Shown: one piece after another, positions 35,340-46,318 of the stretch | Layout: each line of letters begins with the position of its first letter | How positions within the stretch are numbered: position 1 is the stretch's first letter | NCBI RefSeq assembly: GCF_009832905.1 | Contig: NZ_CP047135.1 | Coordinates: forward strand, 1,280,001-1,344,000 | Length of the DNA: 64,000 nucleotides | Reading direction: 5' to 3' | Origin: Stenotrophomonas sp. 364 | Lineage (GTDB): Bacteria; Pseudomonadota; Gammaproteobacteria; Xanthomonadales; Xanthomonadaceae | Made by a program: the position numbers and the translations under genes | Notes under the pieces: generated by a model | What the model was told of the DNA's origin: nothing | Seen by the model: only the letters and a program-made list of their open reading frames with translations | Databases searched by the model: none

Positions 35340-38300
35340 ATGGCCACGCGCACGTTCAAATGGATTACCGCTGCCTCGGCCGTTGCCCTCGCGGGCATGG
35401 GGCTGCTGGGCTACAACCTGATCGCCGCGCAGGCGCAGGGGGCGCTGGCACAGGCGCCGCTGAACAACCAGGTGCAGACGCCCCCGGCGTTCATCATGGC
35501 GGTGGATGACTCCGGCTCGATGACCTTCCAGACCCAGTTCCCGGGCATGGACGGCGAGGGCTGCTGGGACACCGGCCGCAAGAGCTTCTTCGATTCCAAC
35601 GGCAACCTGAATACCTCCGGCAACTGCGATTACTTCTACCTGCTGCCGGGTACGCGCATCAACAATTACTACGGTATCCCGCCGATCGATCAGCTCGGGT
35701 TCTCGCGCTCGTCCGACTTCAACCCGACCTACTTCAACCCCGCGGTGAAGTACGAGCCCTGGGTGGCAGGCACCGGCGTGTCCTACGGTGACGCCGGCCT
35801 GCAGGCCACCCGCATCGACCCGCGCAACACCGCCACCGTGGCGCTGGCGTCGCTGTACTACAGTACGTCGGCCTCCGATTCTTTCCGTATGCAGGACGGC
35901 ATGGTGATCCCGGCCGGCACGTTCTACCGGTACGGCAATACCAACTACCAGCGCAACAGCGACTACACCTGGAACAACGGGGTAGCGACGGTTTACATGG
36001 AGTACACGCCGGCCACCTTCTTCACCCGCTGGACCTCGGCCAACGACCCGTACCCGCAGATTCCGGGGGTGAACAACGCCTACAACGGCGTCACCCGCGT
36101 CCGCGTGACCAATGCCTGCGGTACCAACTGCTCGATGTGGAAGTACACCATCGGCGCGGGCAATACCGCAGCGCTGCAGAACTTCGCCAACTGGTACTCG
36201 TACTACGGCAACCGCAACCGCGCGATGATCGCCGGCATGACCCGTTCGCTGGCGGACGTCAACAACCTGCGCGTGGGTTACTTCCGCATCAATCAGAACG
36301 GCAGCTACGACAGCGGCTCGGACCAGAGCAAGCGGCTGACCATGCGTGACATGGCGGTCAATGCCGACAAGCTGGCGCTGTACACCGACATGATCTCCCT
36401 GACCGCCAGCGGCGGTACGCCCAATCGGCAGGCGGTGAATGCGGCCGCGCTGCAGTTCACCCGTACCGACGCCGGTGCGCCGGTACAGCTGTCGTGCCAG
36501 AAGAACGCGGTGATGCTGTTCACCGACGGCTTCAGCAATGGCGGCGGTCCAACCGTGGGCAACAACGACGGCGGCATGGGCAGCCCGTTCCAGGACGGCA
36601 ACAGCAACACGATGGCCGACATTGTGAGCAAGTATTACAACAGCGTGGGCGGCGCCTCGCCGTTGCGCACCGACCTGACCGCCGGCCAGGTACCGGTGCC
36701 GCAGGCCTGCAAGACCGGCAATCCGGACAAGAGCCTGGACTGCCAGACCAACCTGCACCTCAACTTCTACGGCGTCACCCTGGGCGCGCGAGGCAACCTG
36801 TTCAACCCGGACCTCGACCAGAACCCATACACCGACGCGTCGATCTACGGCAACTGGCCGCCGCGCCAGGACGACCAGCGCAGCACGGTGGACGACATCT
36901 GGCATGCCACGGTCAATACCCGCGGTGAGTACATCAATGCGCGCACCCCGGAAGAAATCACCACCGCCATGCGTCGCGTGCTGTCGTCGGTGACCTCGGG
37001 CGCCTCGCCGTCCGGTGGCTCCGGTTCCAGCGGCGCCCGCGTCGGCGCCGGTTCGATCACGGTGGGCCCCAGCTACGAAATCGCCAACGAAGGAACCGAC
37101 TGGTTCGGTCGCCTGTCGGCCAGTGCGCTGTCGGTCAATTCGCAGCGGCAGGTAGTGTCCACCCCGATCTGGGAGGCGGCCGCGCTGCTGCCCAGCAGTG
37201 GGCGCAAGGTGTTCTACACCAAGGACGGCACCACCCGTGAGTTCAACGATGGCAGCGTGACGCTGGCCGACCTGTGCACCAAGTCGACCGCGCTGTACCC
37301 GGGCATGTCCCGCTGCAGCGCCGCCGAGCTGACCGCGCTGGGGGCCACGGCCACCACGGCGGTGGCCTACCTCAAGGGTGATCAGAGCGGCGAAGTGAAG
37401 AGTGGCGGCAAGCTGCGCGATCGCACCACGCGGCTGGGTGACATCGTCAACTCCAGCCCGGTGGTGAGCGCGCCGGGCGATGACTTCGGTTACCGCCGTC
37501 TTGGCGGCGACCTGGCCACGTCGTACCAGACCTACGTGACCAACAAGCGGGCCAACGCCAACTACATGGTCTATGTAGGCGCCAATGACGGCATGCTGCA
37601 TGCCTTCAATGGCGGCATGAACGGCGCCGGCACCCAGATCGCAGGGGGCGGCACCGAGGCATTCGCCTATATCCCGTCCACGGCGTTGGGCCACATGGGC
37701 AACCTGCTGTTCCCGTACAACGCCAAGAATCTGAACGACCAGAAGTTCGATCACCGGTACTACGTCGACGGCAAGATCACCGTGGTCGATACCCGTTACG
37801 GCAACAACTGGCATACCACGCTGGTGGGCGCCTCCGGTGCGGGTGGCCGCAGCGTGTTCGGGCTGGACGTGACCCCGGGCACCACCTTTGGTGCCAGCAG
37901 CAAGCTGTGGGAGATCAGCGACCTGGATACCGCGCTGTCGGCCGACGTGCGCAACAACATCGGCCACGTGCTGGCGCGCCCGGTGATCGTACCCATGCTC
38001 GACAGCAGCGGTACGCCGGTCTGGCGGGCGGTGTTTGGCAATGGCTACAACAGTGCCAATGGCAAGGCCGTGCTGTTCCTGGTCGACATCAAGACCGGCA
38101 CGCCGACCATTTCGATGATCGAAGCGGTGGAATCCGGTGCCGGGGTGCCGACCGGCAGCAACGGCCTGGGCAGCGTGGTGGTGGTTGACCGGTACGGCGG
38201 CACCAGCCAGCAGACCCGCGGCAGCGACGGCTACGCCGACACCGCCTACGGTACCGACCAGAAGGGCGCGGTGTGGAAGTTCGACCTGCGCAGCCGCGCC

Positions 38301-39065
38301 AACGTGACGGTGCCGCTGTTTACTACGCGCAGCTACACCGAAGGCGGCCGCACGCTGCGCCAGCCGTTCACCGGCGGCATCGAGTCGATGTCCGGTCAGC
38401 TGGGTGGCAACATGCTGTTCTTTGGTACCGGCAGCTTCTCCTTCGTGGGCGATCCGTCCGACGTGTCGGTGCAGTCGCTGTATGGCGTCAACGACACCAC
38501 GGACGGTGCGGTCACCACGACGCTCACCCGCGCCAACCTGGGCGGCAGCAGCGTGATCACCAGCGGCGGCCAGCGTACGCTCAGCACCGGTACACCGCCG
38601 AGCGACAGTCGCGGCTGGTACGTCGATCTGCCAGCCGGCGAGCGCTTCGTGGGCAACCCGACGATTTCCGAGGGTGTTGTCTACCTGCCCACCTATGTGC
38701 CCACGCCTGGCAACGCCGGCTGCGCTTCGTCGGGTACCAACTGGCTGTTCGGCCTGCAGTCGGGCACCGGCGGCGGTGCGTTCGGTCAGTCGCGTCTTGA
38801 CTCGACCACCGGCACGGTGATCTCCGATGGCGTGGCAGGGCTCAGGACCGATTCGACCGGCAGCGCCGCCGTGACGGACGTCGGTATCAATTCGCTGCCG
38901 GGGACTGGTCTGGCTGCAGGCGGTACCGGCGGCAGTGGCACCTCGCCGCCGTCGGGTGTGCCGCCGACACCGCCGAACGAGTGCTGGAACTACGTCAACA
39001 ACGGCAATCAGCGGATCTTTGTGCCGTATCCTTGTGGTCGTCAATCGTGGAGGCAGATCCAGTGA
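35340..39065 (+). CDS. pilY1: Type IV pilus tip/adhesion protein PilY1
   Basis: 1241 residues. A signal peptide or anchor (about 1-38) is followed by a von Willebrand A region with a MIDAS motif (Asp56, Ser58, Ser60 in AVDDSGSM). A C-terminal beta-propeller (about 640-1180) contains YVGANDGMLHAF and GAVWKFDL. The Ca2+-loop region around residues 960-975 reads RGSDGYADTAYGTD, partly degenerate compared with the P. aeruginosa loop. PilY1 caps minor-pilin complexes, acts in adhesion and surface sensing, and counters pilus retraction. Its stop overlaps the GTG start of pilE. Confidence 0.93.
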   Translation: MATRTFKWITAASAVALAGMGLLGYNLIAAQAQGALAQAPLNNQVQTPPAFIMAVDDSGSMTFQTQFPGMDGEGCWDTGRKSFFDSNGNLNTSGNCDYFYLLPGTRINNYYGIPPIDQLGFSRSSDFNPTYFNPAVKYEPWVAGTGVSYGDAGLQATRIDPRNTATVALASLYYSTSASDSFRMQDGMVIPAGTFYRYGNTNYQRNSDYTWNNGVATVYMEYTPATFFTRWTSANDPYPQIPGVNNAYNGVTRVRVTNACGTNCSMWKYTIGAGNTAALQNFANWYSYYGNRNRAMIAGMTRSLADVNNLRVGYFRINQNGSYDSGSDQSKRLTMRDMAVNADKLALYTDMISLTASGGTPNRQAVNAAALQFTRTDAGAPVQLSCQKNAVMLFTDGFSNGGGPTVGNNDGGMGSPFQDGNSNTMADIVSKYYNSVGGASPLRTDLTAGQVPVPQACKTGNPDKSLDCQTNLHLNFYGVTLGARGNLFNPDLDQNPYTDASIYGNWPPRQDDQRSTVDDIWHATVNTRGEYINARTPEEITTAMRRVLSSVTSGASPSGGSGSSGARVGAGSITVGPSYEIANEGTDWFGRLSASALSVNSQRQVVSTPIWEAAALLPSSGRKVFYTKDGTTREFNDGSVTLADLCTKSTALYPGMSRCSAAELTALGATATTAVAYLKGDQSGEVKSGGKLRDRTTRLGDIVNSSPVVSAPGDDFGYRRLGGDLATSYQTYVTNKRANANYMVYVGANDGMLHAFNGGMNGAGTQIAGGGTEAFAYIPSTALGHMGNLLFPYNAKNLNDQKFDHRYYVDGKITVVDTRYGNNWHTTLVGASGAGGRSVFGLDVTPGTTFGASSKLWEISDLDTALSADVRNNIGHVLARPVIVPMLDSSGTPVWRAVFGNGYNSANGKAVLFLVDIKTGTPTISMIEAVESGAGVPTGSNGLGSVVVVDRYGGTSQQTRGSDGYADTAYGTDQKGAVWKFDLRSRANVTVPLFTTRSYTEGGRTLRQPFTGGIESMSGQLGGNMLFFGTGSFSFVGDPSDVSVQSLYGVNDTTDGAVTTTLTRANLGGSSVITSGGQRTLSTGTPPSDSRGWYVDLPAGERFVGNPTISEGVVYLPTYVPTPGNAGCASSGTNWLFGLQSGTGGGAFGQSRLDSTTGTVISDGVAGLRTDSTGSAAVTDVGINSLPGTGLAAGGTGGSGTSPPSGVPPTPPNECWNYVNNGNQRIFVPYPCGRQSWRQIQ

Positions 39066-39496
39066 CCCGTTATCGTTGTCATGCACGCGGCAGGTCGCGA
39101 GTGGTGGGCTTCACCCTGATCGAGCTGATGGTGGTGGTGGCCGTGATCGCCATCCTGAGCGCGGTGGCGTACCCGAACTACACCCAGTACGTACTGCGCT
39201 CCAAGCGCGCGCAGGCCAAGGCCGAGATGGTCGAGTACATGCAGCGCGCCGAACGCATGCATACGCTCAACAACAGCTACGCGGCGTTCAAATTCAGCGA
39301 GACCGGTACGCAGACGATCAACTCGCCGCGCACCGGCACCGCCGCCTACCAGCTGACCATCAACCCGGGTGCCCAGACGTACACCATCACGGCCGTTCCC
39401 CAGGGCGGCCAGGCCAAAGACAAGTGCGGCACGATGACCGTCAACCAAGCCGGCCAGAAGACGCCTGCCACGGCGTCCGGGGTGACCTGCTGGTAA
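39062..39496 (+). CDS. pilE: Type IV pilus minor pilin PilE
   Basis: 144 residues from a GTG that overlaps the pilY1 stop (GTGA). Prepilin leader of 16 residues rich in Arg (TRYRCHARGRSRVVG), then FTLIELMVVVAVIAIL with Glu5. The C-terminal domain has the disulfide pair Cys near KDKCGT and the final TCW. ComP/PilE-like minor pilins fit here. Last gene of the fimT-pilE operon. Confidence 0.9.
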   Translation: MTRYRCHARGRSRVVGFTLIELMVVVAVIAILSAVAYPNYTQYVLRSKRAQAKAEMVEYMQRAERMHTLNNSYAAFKFSETGTQTINSPRTGTAAYQLTINPGAQTYTITAVPQGGQAKDKCGTMTVNQAGQKTPATASGVTCW

Positions 39497-39508
39497 GTGC
39501 GCGGAGTG

Positions 39509-39537
39509 TTGCAAGGTCGGGTGTGAGCGTCTAGAAT
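39509..39537 (+). promoter_or_regulatory. Promoter of tRNA-Asn
   Basis: TTGCAA (39509-39514), a 17-bp spacer and TAGAAT (39532-39537), with a GC-rich discriminator (gcgcctccccgcc) as is usual for stable-RNA promoters. The tRNA begins 11 bases later. Confidence 0.75.
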
Positions 39538-39547
39538 GCGCCTCCCC

Positions 39548-39624
39548 GCCCGAATAGCTCAGCCGGTTAGAGCACTTGACTGTTAATCAGGGGGTCGTTG
39601 GTTCGAGTCCAACTTCGGGCGCCA
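39548..39624 (+). tRNA. tRNA-Asn (anticodon GUU)
   Basis: 77 bases including the encoded GCCA end. The acceptor stem gcccgaa pairs with ttcgggc; the anticodon loop is ctGTTaa with the anticodon at 39582-39584; the T-loop is ggttcgagtcc. Own promoter upstream, own terminator downstream. Confidence 0.96.
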
Positions 39625-39629
39625 GATCC

Positions 39630-39664
39630 TGAAAAGGCTGCGAGAAATCGCAGCCTTTTCTTTA
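39630..39664 (+). terminator. Terminator of tRNA-Asn
   Basis: gaaaaggctgcga-gaaa-tcgcagccttttcttt, a strong stem with T-tract. Confidence 0.9.
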
Positions 39665-39707
39665 TGTTGCGCATGGCCGACACGCGAGTCGCCCGCGCGC
39701 AATCCGA

Positions 39708-40283
39708 TCAGGGTGGACACCCCCCTGGACGCCGCACGCTCTCCGAGCGCACCCGCCCGCTGTTGTTCACCACGACTTCTGCCATCAAGTCACCCCGGAC
39801 GCAGATCTGCAGGGTGAGATTGGTACCCCAGGCGCGGCCATCGGGCAGGAAGCGCAGATGCCGTCGCCCATCGCTGGAGCGGATCGTCCAGCCGGGCGGG
39901 TAGCCCGGCGTGTGATGCCGCAGCGCTGGACCCTCCGCGGTGGCCGGGCCCCCCTCCGGTCCCGCGCGGTGGACGATCCAGCCCGTCGCCCAGCCGTTCG
40001 CATCCCCGCTGCAGGTTGTGCCATCGATGCTGGCGCACACCCGGATGGCCTGGCGCTGCTGGATGGCGGCCAGCCGCGCGAAGGCCAGGTGGCTGCTCAG
40101 CACCTGCCGCGCGCTGGCGGCCCGCTGCCGGTCCAGCAGCGGCTGCAGGCCGGGCAGGGCGATGGCGCACAGCACGGCTGCGACGGCGAGGGTCACGGTC
40201 AGTTCAAACAAGGTCAACCCTGCAGCAGGGCGGAGCGGTATCCAACGGCGGTTCGTGGCGGTCACGGCGCGTCCATCCATCAC
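39708..40283 (-). CDS. Second GspH/FimT-family pseudopilin
   Basis: 191 residues with a prepilin leader (ending RPAAG) and [16 protein letters not shown] carrying Glu5. The globular part includes [21 protein letters not shown] and [11 protein letters not shown], typical of GspH/FimT. It stands alone on the opposite strand just beyond the minor pilin operon and tRNA-Asn, and is only modestly similar to the fimT at 32663. It may be an additional minor pilin or a pseudopilin used for DNA uptake. Confidence 0.82.
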   Translation of the reverse strand: MMDGRAVTATNRRWIPLRPAAGLTLFELTVTLAVAAVLCAIALPGLQPLLDRQRAASARQVLSSHLAFARLAAIQQRQAIRVCASIDGTTCSGDANGWATGWIVHRAGPEGGPATAEGPALRHHTPGYPPGWTIRSSDGRRHLRFLPDGRAWGTNLTLQICVRGDLMAEVVVNNSGRVRSESVRRPGGCPP

Positions 40284-40419
40284 AGGAGCAGGTGACCAGC
40301 CTGGGTCGCAGGGGGTGCGGTTCCCATCGGCGGAACGCAGTCGCCAGGCTCAGGCTTCCCCTCAGCCGGCCGTCACCATTGCCCCCGGTATACTGGTAGG
40401 CCCCGGATATGGCGGCACC

Positions 40420-42444
<2,025 letters not shown>

Positions 42445-42476
42445 ACAGCGCGTTGTGAAATATCTTCACAAAAGTG

Positions 42477-42505
42477 TTGCGCTTGCCGGGGGACGTCCGT
42501 AATAT
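42477..42505 (+). promoter_or_regulatory. Promoter of tRNA-Val
   Basis: TTGCGC (42477-42482), a 17-bp spacer and TAATAT (42500-42505), followed by a GC-rich stretch. About 45 bases before the tRNA. Confidence 0.65.
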
Positions 42506-42551
42506 ACGCGGCCTGCCCCGACGCATTCGCAACGGCGCAGACGCAGGAAAC

Positions 42552-42626
42552 GGGCGGTTAGCTCAGCGGTAGAGCACTACCTTGACATGGTAGGGGTCAC
42601 AGGTTCGAACCCTGTACCGCCCACCA
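42552..42626 (+). tRNA. tRNA-Val (anticodon GAC)
   Basis: 75 bases with an encoded CCA end. The acceptor stem gggcggt pairs with accgccc; the anticodon GAC is at 42584-42586 in loop ttGACat; the T-arm is caggttcgaaccctg. Confidence 0.95.
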
Positions 42627-42657
42627 CTCCAGTCGCAAAGACTGCAGTGGCACCCAC

Positions 42658-42692
42658 AGAAAAGCCGGCCATCAGGTCGGCTTTTTCGTTTG
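42658..42692 (+). terminator. Terminator of tRNA-Val
   Basis: agaaaagccggcc-atca-ggtcggctttttcgttt: imperfect stem with T-rich tail. Confidence 0.8.
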
Positions 42693-42814
42693 GGTCGACG
42701 TTGACCTGCTGGCATGACGACGCCCCGACATTCACCCACATCCGGATGGCGAGCTGCCTGATGGTGCGCATGTCCGCGCCGGCCCAGCATCGGGTTTTGT
42801 GCCCGGAGCGTTGC

Positions 42815-45217
42815 ATGGTTATCGCGGCAGCCCGAGAGGATGCGCCAGCGGCGGTTCCACTTCCCCTGTTCGGCAAGGCCTGCGCCGCGACGCTGCTGCT
42901 TGGCGTATGCATCACCGTGTTCGCACCGCAGTTGCTGCCGCGTGCGCTGGGGATGGTGGCGGTCTGTGCGGGCATGATCGTGTGGGGGTGGCCTTCGCGA
43001 TGGCGATGCCTGGGCGCTGCGCTGCTGGGCATGGGCTGCGCGGCCCTGCATGCGCACGCGTCGCTTGCTGGGCAGTTGCCGGCCGGAGCAGCGGCCATCG
43101 ATCACATGCTGCAGGGCAGGGTGGTGAGCCTGCCCGATCACGGCGCACGCAGCACCCGTTTCCTGTTCCGCGTTGACGACGATGCCGCGCTGCCACCCTA
43201 TGTGCGTGGCCGCCTGTTTGCGATGGGCTGGCCTGCCCGCCCCGATGGCAGCGAGGATGCGCGTCGACACGTGCAGGCCGGCGCACGCTGGGTGCTGCAT
43301 GCACGTCTGCGGCCGCCACGGGGGCTGCGCAATCCCGGTGGTTTCGACGCGGAGCGCCACGTCCTGGTGCAGGGGCTGGCGGGGTCCGGGCAGGTTCGTG
43401 AACCGGCACGCGCGCGCATGCTGGCGCCTGCCAGTGGCGTTCCGGCCTGGCGTGAGCGCATGGCGGCGTCCATTGCCTCGCAGGTGCATGGCGAAGAGGC
43501 GCGTTTCGTGCAGGCGCTTGCACTGGGCGATACCCGCGCGCTCACCCAGGCCGACTGGGACGACCTGCGCGCGCTCGGGCTCACCCATCTCATCGCGATT
43601 TCCGGCTTCCATGTAGGGCTCGTCGCAGGCTTCGCGGCCTGGCTGGCGGCGTGGGTCTGGCGCGCATGGCCACCGCTGGGCCGCTACTGGCCACGACCGC
43701 TGGGGGTGGCGGTTGCCGCCGTGTCCGGGGCCGCGCTGTACGCCGCCGTGGCCGGCTTCGCGCTGCCCACCGTGCGCACCGTGCTGATGATTGCGGTGCT
43801 GGCCGCCGCACGCTGCAGCCGGCGCCGGGTGACCGTCGGCCAGTCACTTGCGCTGGCCGCCCTGGCGGTGTTGCTGGTGGATCCGCTGGCGGTGCTGGCG
43901 CCCGGCTTCTGGCTCAGCTTCGCCGGGGTGCTGTGGCTGGTCTGGTGCCTGCCGGGGCGCGACCCGCGTTGGCTGCGCACCTTCCTGGTGGCGCAGGGCG
44001 TGGCCACGCTGGCGCTGCTGCCGCTCACCGTGGCGCTGTTCGGCCAGGCCTCGCGTGCCGGGCCGCTGGTCAACCTGCTGGCGATTCCCTGGTGGAGCCT
44101 GGTGGTGGTGCCGCTGGCGCTGCTGGGCACGGCGCTGGAGGCAGTGGTCGCGGGTGCGGGGCGCTGGCCCTGGCAGCTGGCCGCAGGGTGTTTCGAGGGC
44201 AGCTGGTGGCTGCTCGGCTATGCGGCCCGCAGCCCGCTGGCGCTGTGGTGGCTGCCGCAGGCCCGCGACGCGGCGCTGCTGGTGGCGTTGCTCGGGGTTG
44301 GCTGGCTGCTGCTGCCACGCGGCAGCGGTGGTCGGCTGCCGGCGGTCCTGCTGTGCCTGCCATTGCTGTGGCCGGCCCAGTCCCGGCCCGGCGAGGGGGA
44401 GGTGGAACTGCTGGTCATGGACGTGGGGCAGGGCATGGCGATATGGGTGCGCACCCGCACCCACCGGTTGCTGTACGACACTGGCCCCGCGGCGGCGGGC
44501 GGGTTCGATGCCGGCGAGCGGATCGTGGTGCCGACCCTGCACGCGCTGGGCGAGGGGCGGCTGGATCGACTCGTGCTCAGCCATGGCGATCGCGACCACG
44601 CGGGCGGGGTTGCGGCGGTCAGGCGCGGGTTCGCGGGTACGCCGCTGCTGGCGCCGCAGGGCGCGCTGCCGGGCATCGACGCCCCCTGTCATGCCGGGCA
44701 ATCCTGGCGCTGGGACGGGGTCGGCTTCCAGGTTCTGCACCCCCGGCCACGCACGCCCTACCAGGGCAACGAAAGCAGCTGCGTGCTGCGTATCGTGACC
44801 GCGCATGGCGCGATTCTGCTGGCAGGCGACATTGGCGCGCGCAGCGAAGCGCAGCTGCTGCAGGCATCCTCCGCGCTGCGGGCCGAGCTGGTGGTGGTGC
44901 CGCATCATGGCAGCGACGGCTCTTCCAGTGCCGCCTGGGTGGCCGCGGTGGCGCCCAGGCTCGCGATTGTCTCGGCCGGGCATGGCAACCGCTTCCGGCA
45001 CCCGCGCCCGGCCGTGGTGGCGCGCTGGCGGGGCGAGGGGGCCGAAGTACTGACCACTGCCGACAGTGGCGCGTTGCGCGCCTGGCTCGGGCGTGAAGGC
45101 CTGCACGTGCGTGAACAGCGGGTTTTTCAGCCGCGTTGGTGGGATGCCGCGGAGCGGGCGCGGTCGGCTGCTATCCTATCGGCGGTCAAACAAGCGGCTG
45201 ATGGGCCGGAGGGTTGA
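42815..45217 (+). CDS. comEC: DNA internalization-related competence protein ComEC/Rec2
   Basis: 800 residues. The inner-membrane channel that moves single-stranded DNA into the cytoplasm during natural transformation. An N-terminal DUF4131-like region is followed by the Competence domain with many helices (LGLTHLIAISGFHVGLVAG), then a C-terminal metallo-beta-lactamase-like domain with SHGDRDHAGG and VVVPHHGSDGSS. GGAG seven bases before ATG 42815 supports the start. It precedes exbB by only three bases. With the minor pilins and PilY1 in the same window it supports competence as a trait. Confidence 0.94.
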   Translation: MVIAAAREDAPAAVPLPLFGKACAATLLLGVCITVFAPQLLPRALGMVAVCAGMIVWGWPSRWRCLGAALLGMGCAALHAHASLAGQLPAGAAAIDHMLQGRVVSLPDHGARSTRFLFRVDDDAALPPYVRGRLFAMGWPARPDGSEDARRHVQAGARWVLHARLRPPRGLRNPGGFDAERHVLVQGLAGSGQVREPARARMLAPASGVPAWRERMAASIASQVHGEEARFVQALALGDTRALTQADWDDLRALGLTHLIAISGFHVGLVAGFAAWLAAWVWRAWPPLGRYWPRPLGVAVAAVSGAALYAAVAGFALPTVRTVLMIAVLAAARCSRRRVTVGQSLALAALAVLLVDPLAVLAPGFWLSFAGVLWLVWCLPGRDPRWLRTFLVAQGVATLALLPLTVALFGQASRAGPLVNLLAIPWWSLVVVPLALLGTALEAVVAGAGRWPWQLAAGCFEGSWWLLGYAARSPLALWWLPQARDAALLVALLGVGWLLLPRGSGGRLPAVLLCLPLLWPAQSRPGEGEVELLVMDVGQGMAIWVRTRTHRLLYDTGPAAAGGFDAGERIVVPTLHALGEGRLDRLVLSHGDRDHAGGVAAVRRGFAGTPLLAPQGALPGIDAPCHAGQSWRWDGVGFQVLHPRPRTPYQGNESSCVLRIVTAHGAILLAGDIGARSEAQLLQASSALRAELVVVPHHGSDGSSSAAWVAAVAPRLAIVSAGHGNRFRHPRPAVVARWRGEGAEVLTTADSGALRAWLGREGLHVREQRVFQPRWWDAAERARSAAILSAVKQAADGPEG

Positions 45218-45220
45218 AAC

Positions 45221-45892
45221 GTGTGGGAACTGGTCAAGGCCGGTGGCTGGCCGATGGTGCCGCTGCTGCTGTTGGGCGTACTGGCTTTGGCAATTGTCCT
45301 GGAGCGTTTCTGGACCTTGCGGCGTAACGAGGTCCTGCCCCCGGGGCTGGGCCAGGAAGTGCGCAACTGGGCCGCGCGCGGCAAACTCGATCCCAGCCAC
45401 ATCCAGTCGCTGCGCGCCAACTCGCCCCTGGGTGCGCTGCTGGCCGTGGCACTGGAAGCACGCAACCGCCCGCGCGACCAGATCCGCGAACGCATCGAGG
45501 ATGCCGGTCGCCACCTGGTGCACCGCATGGAGCGTTTCCTGAATGCCCTGGGCACGATCGCCTCGGCCGGCCCGCTGCTGGGCCTGCTGGGCACCGTGGT
45601 GGGCATGATCCAGATGTTCCTGGGCATCCTCGACCACGGCGTGGGCGACGTGAACCAGCTGGCCGGCGGTATCGGCAAGGCGCTGGTGTGCACCGCCACC
45701 GGCATGATCGTGGCGATTCCGGCGCTGATGTTCCATCGCTACTTCAAGGGCCGCATCGGCGGCTACGTGATCGAGATGGAGCAGGAAGCCAGCGCGCTGC
45801 TGGATGCGCTGGACGGTCGCCCCGGGGTGATGAACACCGGCGCACGTGCGCCGACAGCGGCGCCGGCCGCACCCGTCACGGCCAAGGGCTGA
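45221..45892 (+). CDS. exbB: MotA/TolQ/ExbB proton channel family protein
   Basis: 223 residues from a GTG start. Three membrane helices: about 10-28, 105-130 (SAGPLLGLLGTVVGMIQMF) and 145-170 (GIGKALVCTATGMIVAIPAL). It forms a proton channel with the ExbD-like protein. In this comEC-exbBD-msbA-lpxK setting the pair is not the main TonB energiser; a role in lipopolysaccharide or outer-membrane processes is possible but inferred. The C-terminus is Ala/Pro-rich. Confidence 0.88.
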   Translation: MWELVKAGGWPMVPLLLLGVLALAIVLERFWTLRRNEVLPPGLGQEVRNWAARGKLDPSHIQSLRANSPLGALLAVALEARNRPRDQIRERIEDAGRHLVHRMERFLNALGTIASAGPLLGLLGTVVGMIQMFLGILDHGVGDVNQLAGGIGKALVCTATGMIVAIPALMFHRYFKGRIGGYVIEMEQEASALLDALDGRPGVMNTGARAPTAAPAAPVTAKG

Positions 45893-45895
45893 CGG

Positions 45896-46318
45896 ATGCG
45901 CATCCGCAATGACCGGGTCCAGGACGAGCCGCACATCGATCTGGTACCGCTGATCGACGTGATCCTCGTGCTGATCATCTTCTTCGTGGTCACCACGACC
46001 TTCGACGCGCGCTCGACCCTGCAGCTGCAGTTGCCGACCGCCAGCCAGCAGGACAACAGCGAGCCGCCGCGTTCGCTCAGCGTGCTGGTCAACGCCGAAG
46101 GGCGCTATTTCATCAATGACCAGGAAGTGCTGCGCACCGACGTGGAGTCGGTCAAGCAGACCATCGCCGCCGTGGCCGGCAGCGACCGCGAACAGACGGT
46201 GCTGCTGCGTGCCGATGCCCGCACGCCGTACCAGGCCGTTGTCACCGCCCAGGATGCCCTGGGCCAGCTCGGCTTCCGCCGCATCGCCATCGCAACCGCG
46301 CCGGAGGTGCGTCCATGA
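45896..46318 (+). CDS. exbD: ExbD/TolR family biopolymer transport protein
   Basis: 140 residues. A short cytoplasmic N-terminus and one membrane helix with the functional Asp (PHIDLVPLIDVILVLIIFF) are followed by a periplasmic domain ending FRRIAIATAPE. Partner of the ExbB-like channel three bases upstream. Its ATGA overlaps msbA. Confidence 0.9.
   Translation: MRIRNDRVQDEPHIDLVPLIDVILVLIIFFVVTTTFDARSTLQLQLPTASQQDNSEPPRSLSVLVNAEGRYFINDQEVLRTDVESVKQTIAAVAGSDREQTVLLRADARTPYQAVVTAQDALGQLGFRRIAIATAPEVRP

Noticed and set aside
35319..39086. Long open frame antisense to pilY1
   Set aside because: Same reason: pilY1 has recognisable motifs and codon bias, and the antisense product has none.
40284..40419. 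LexA/SOS operator upstream of uvrB
   Set aside because: I looked for the expected palindrome and saw no convincing match.
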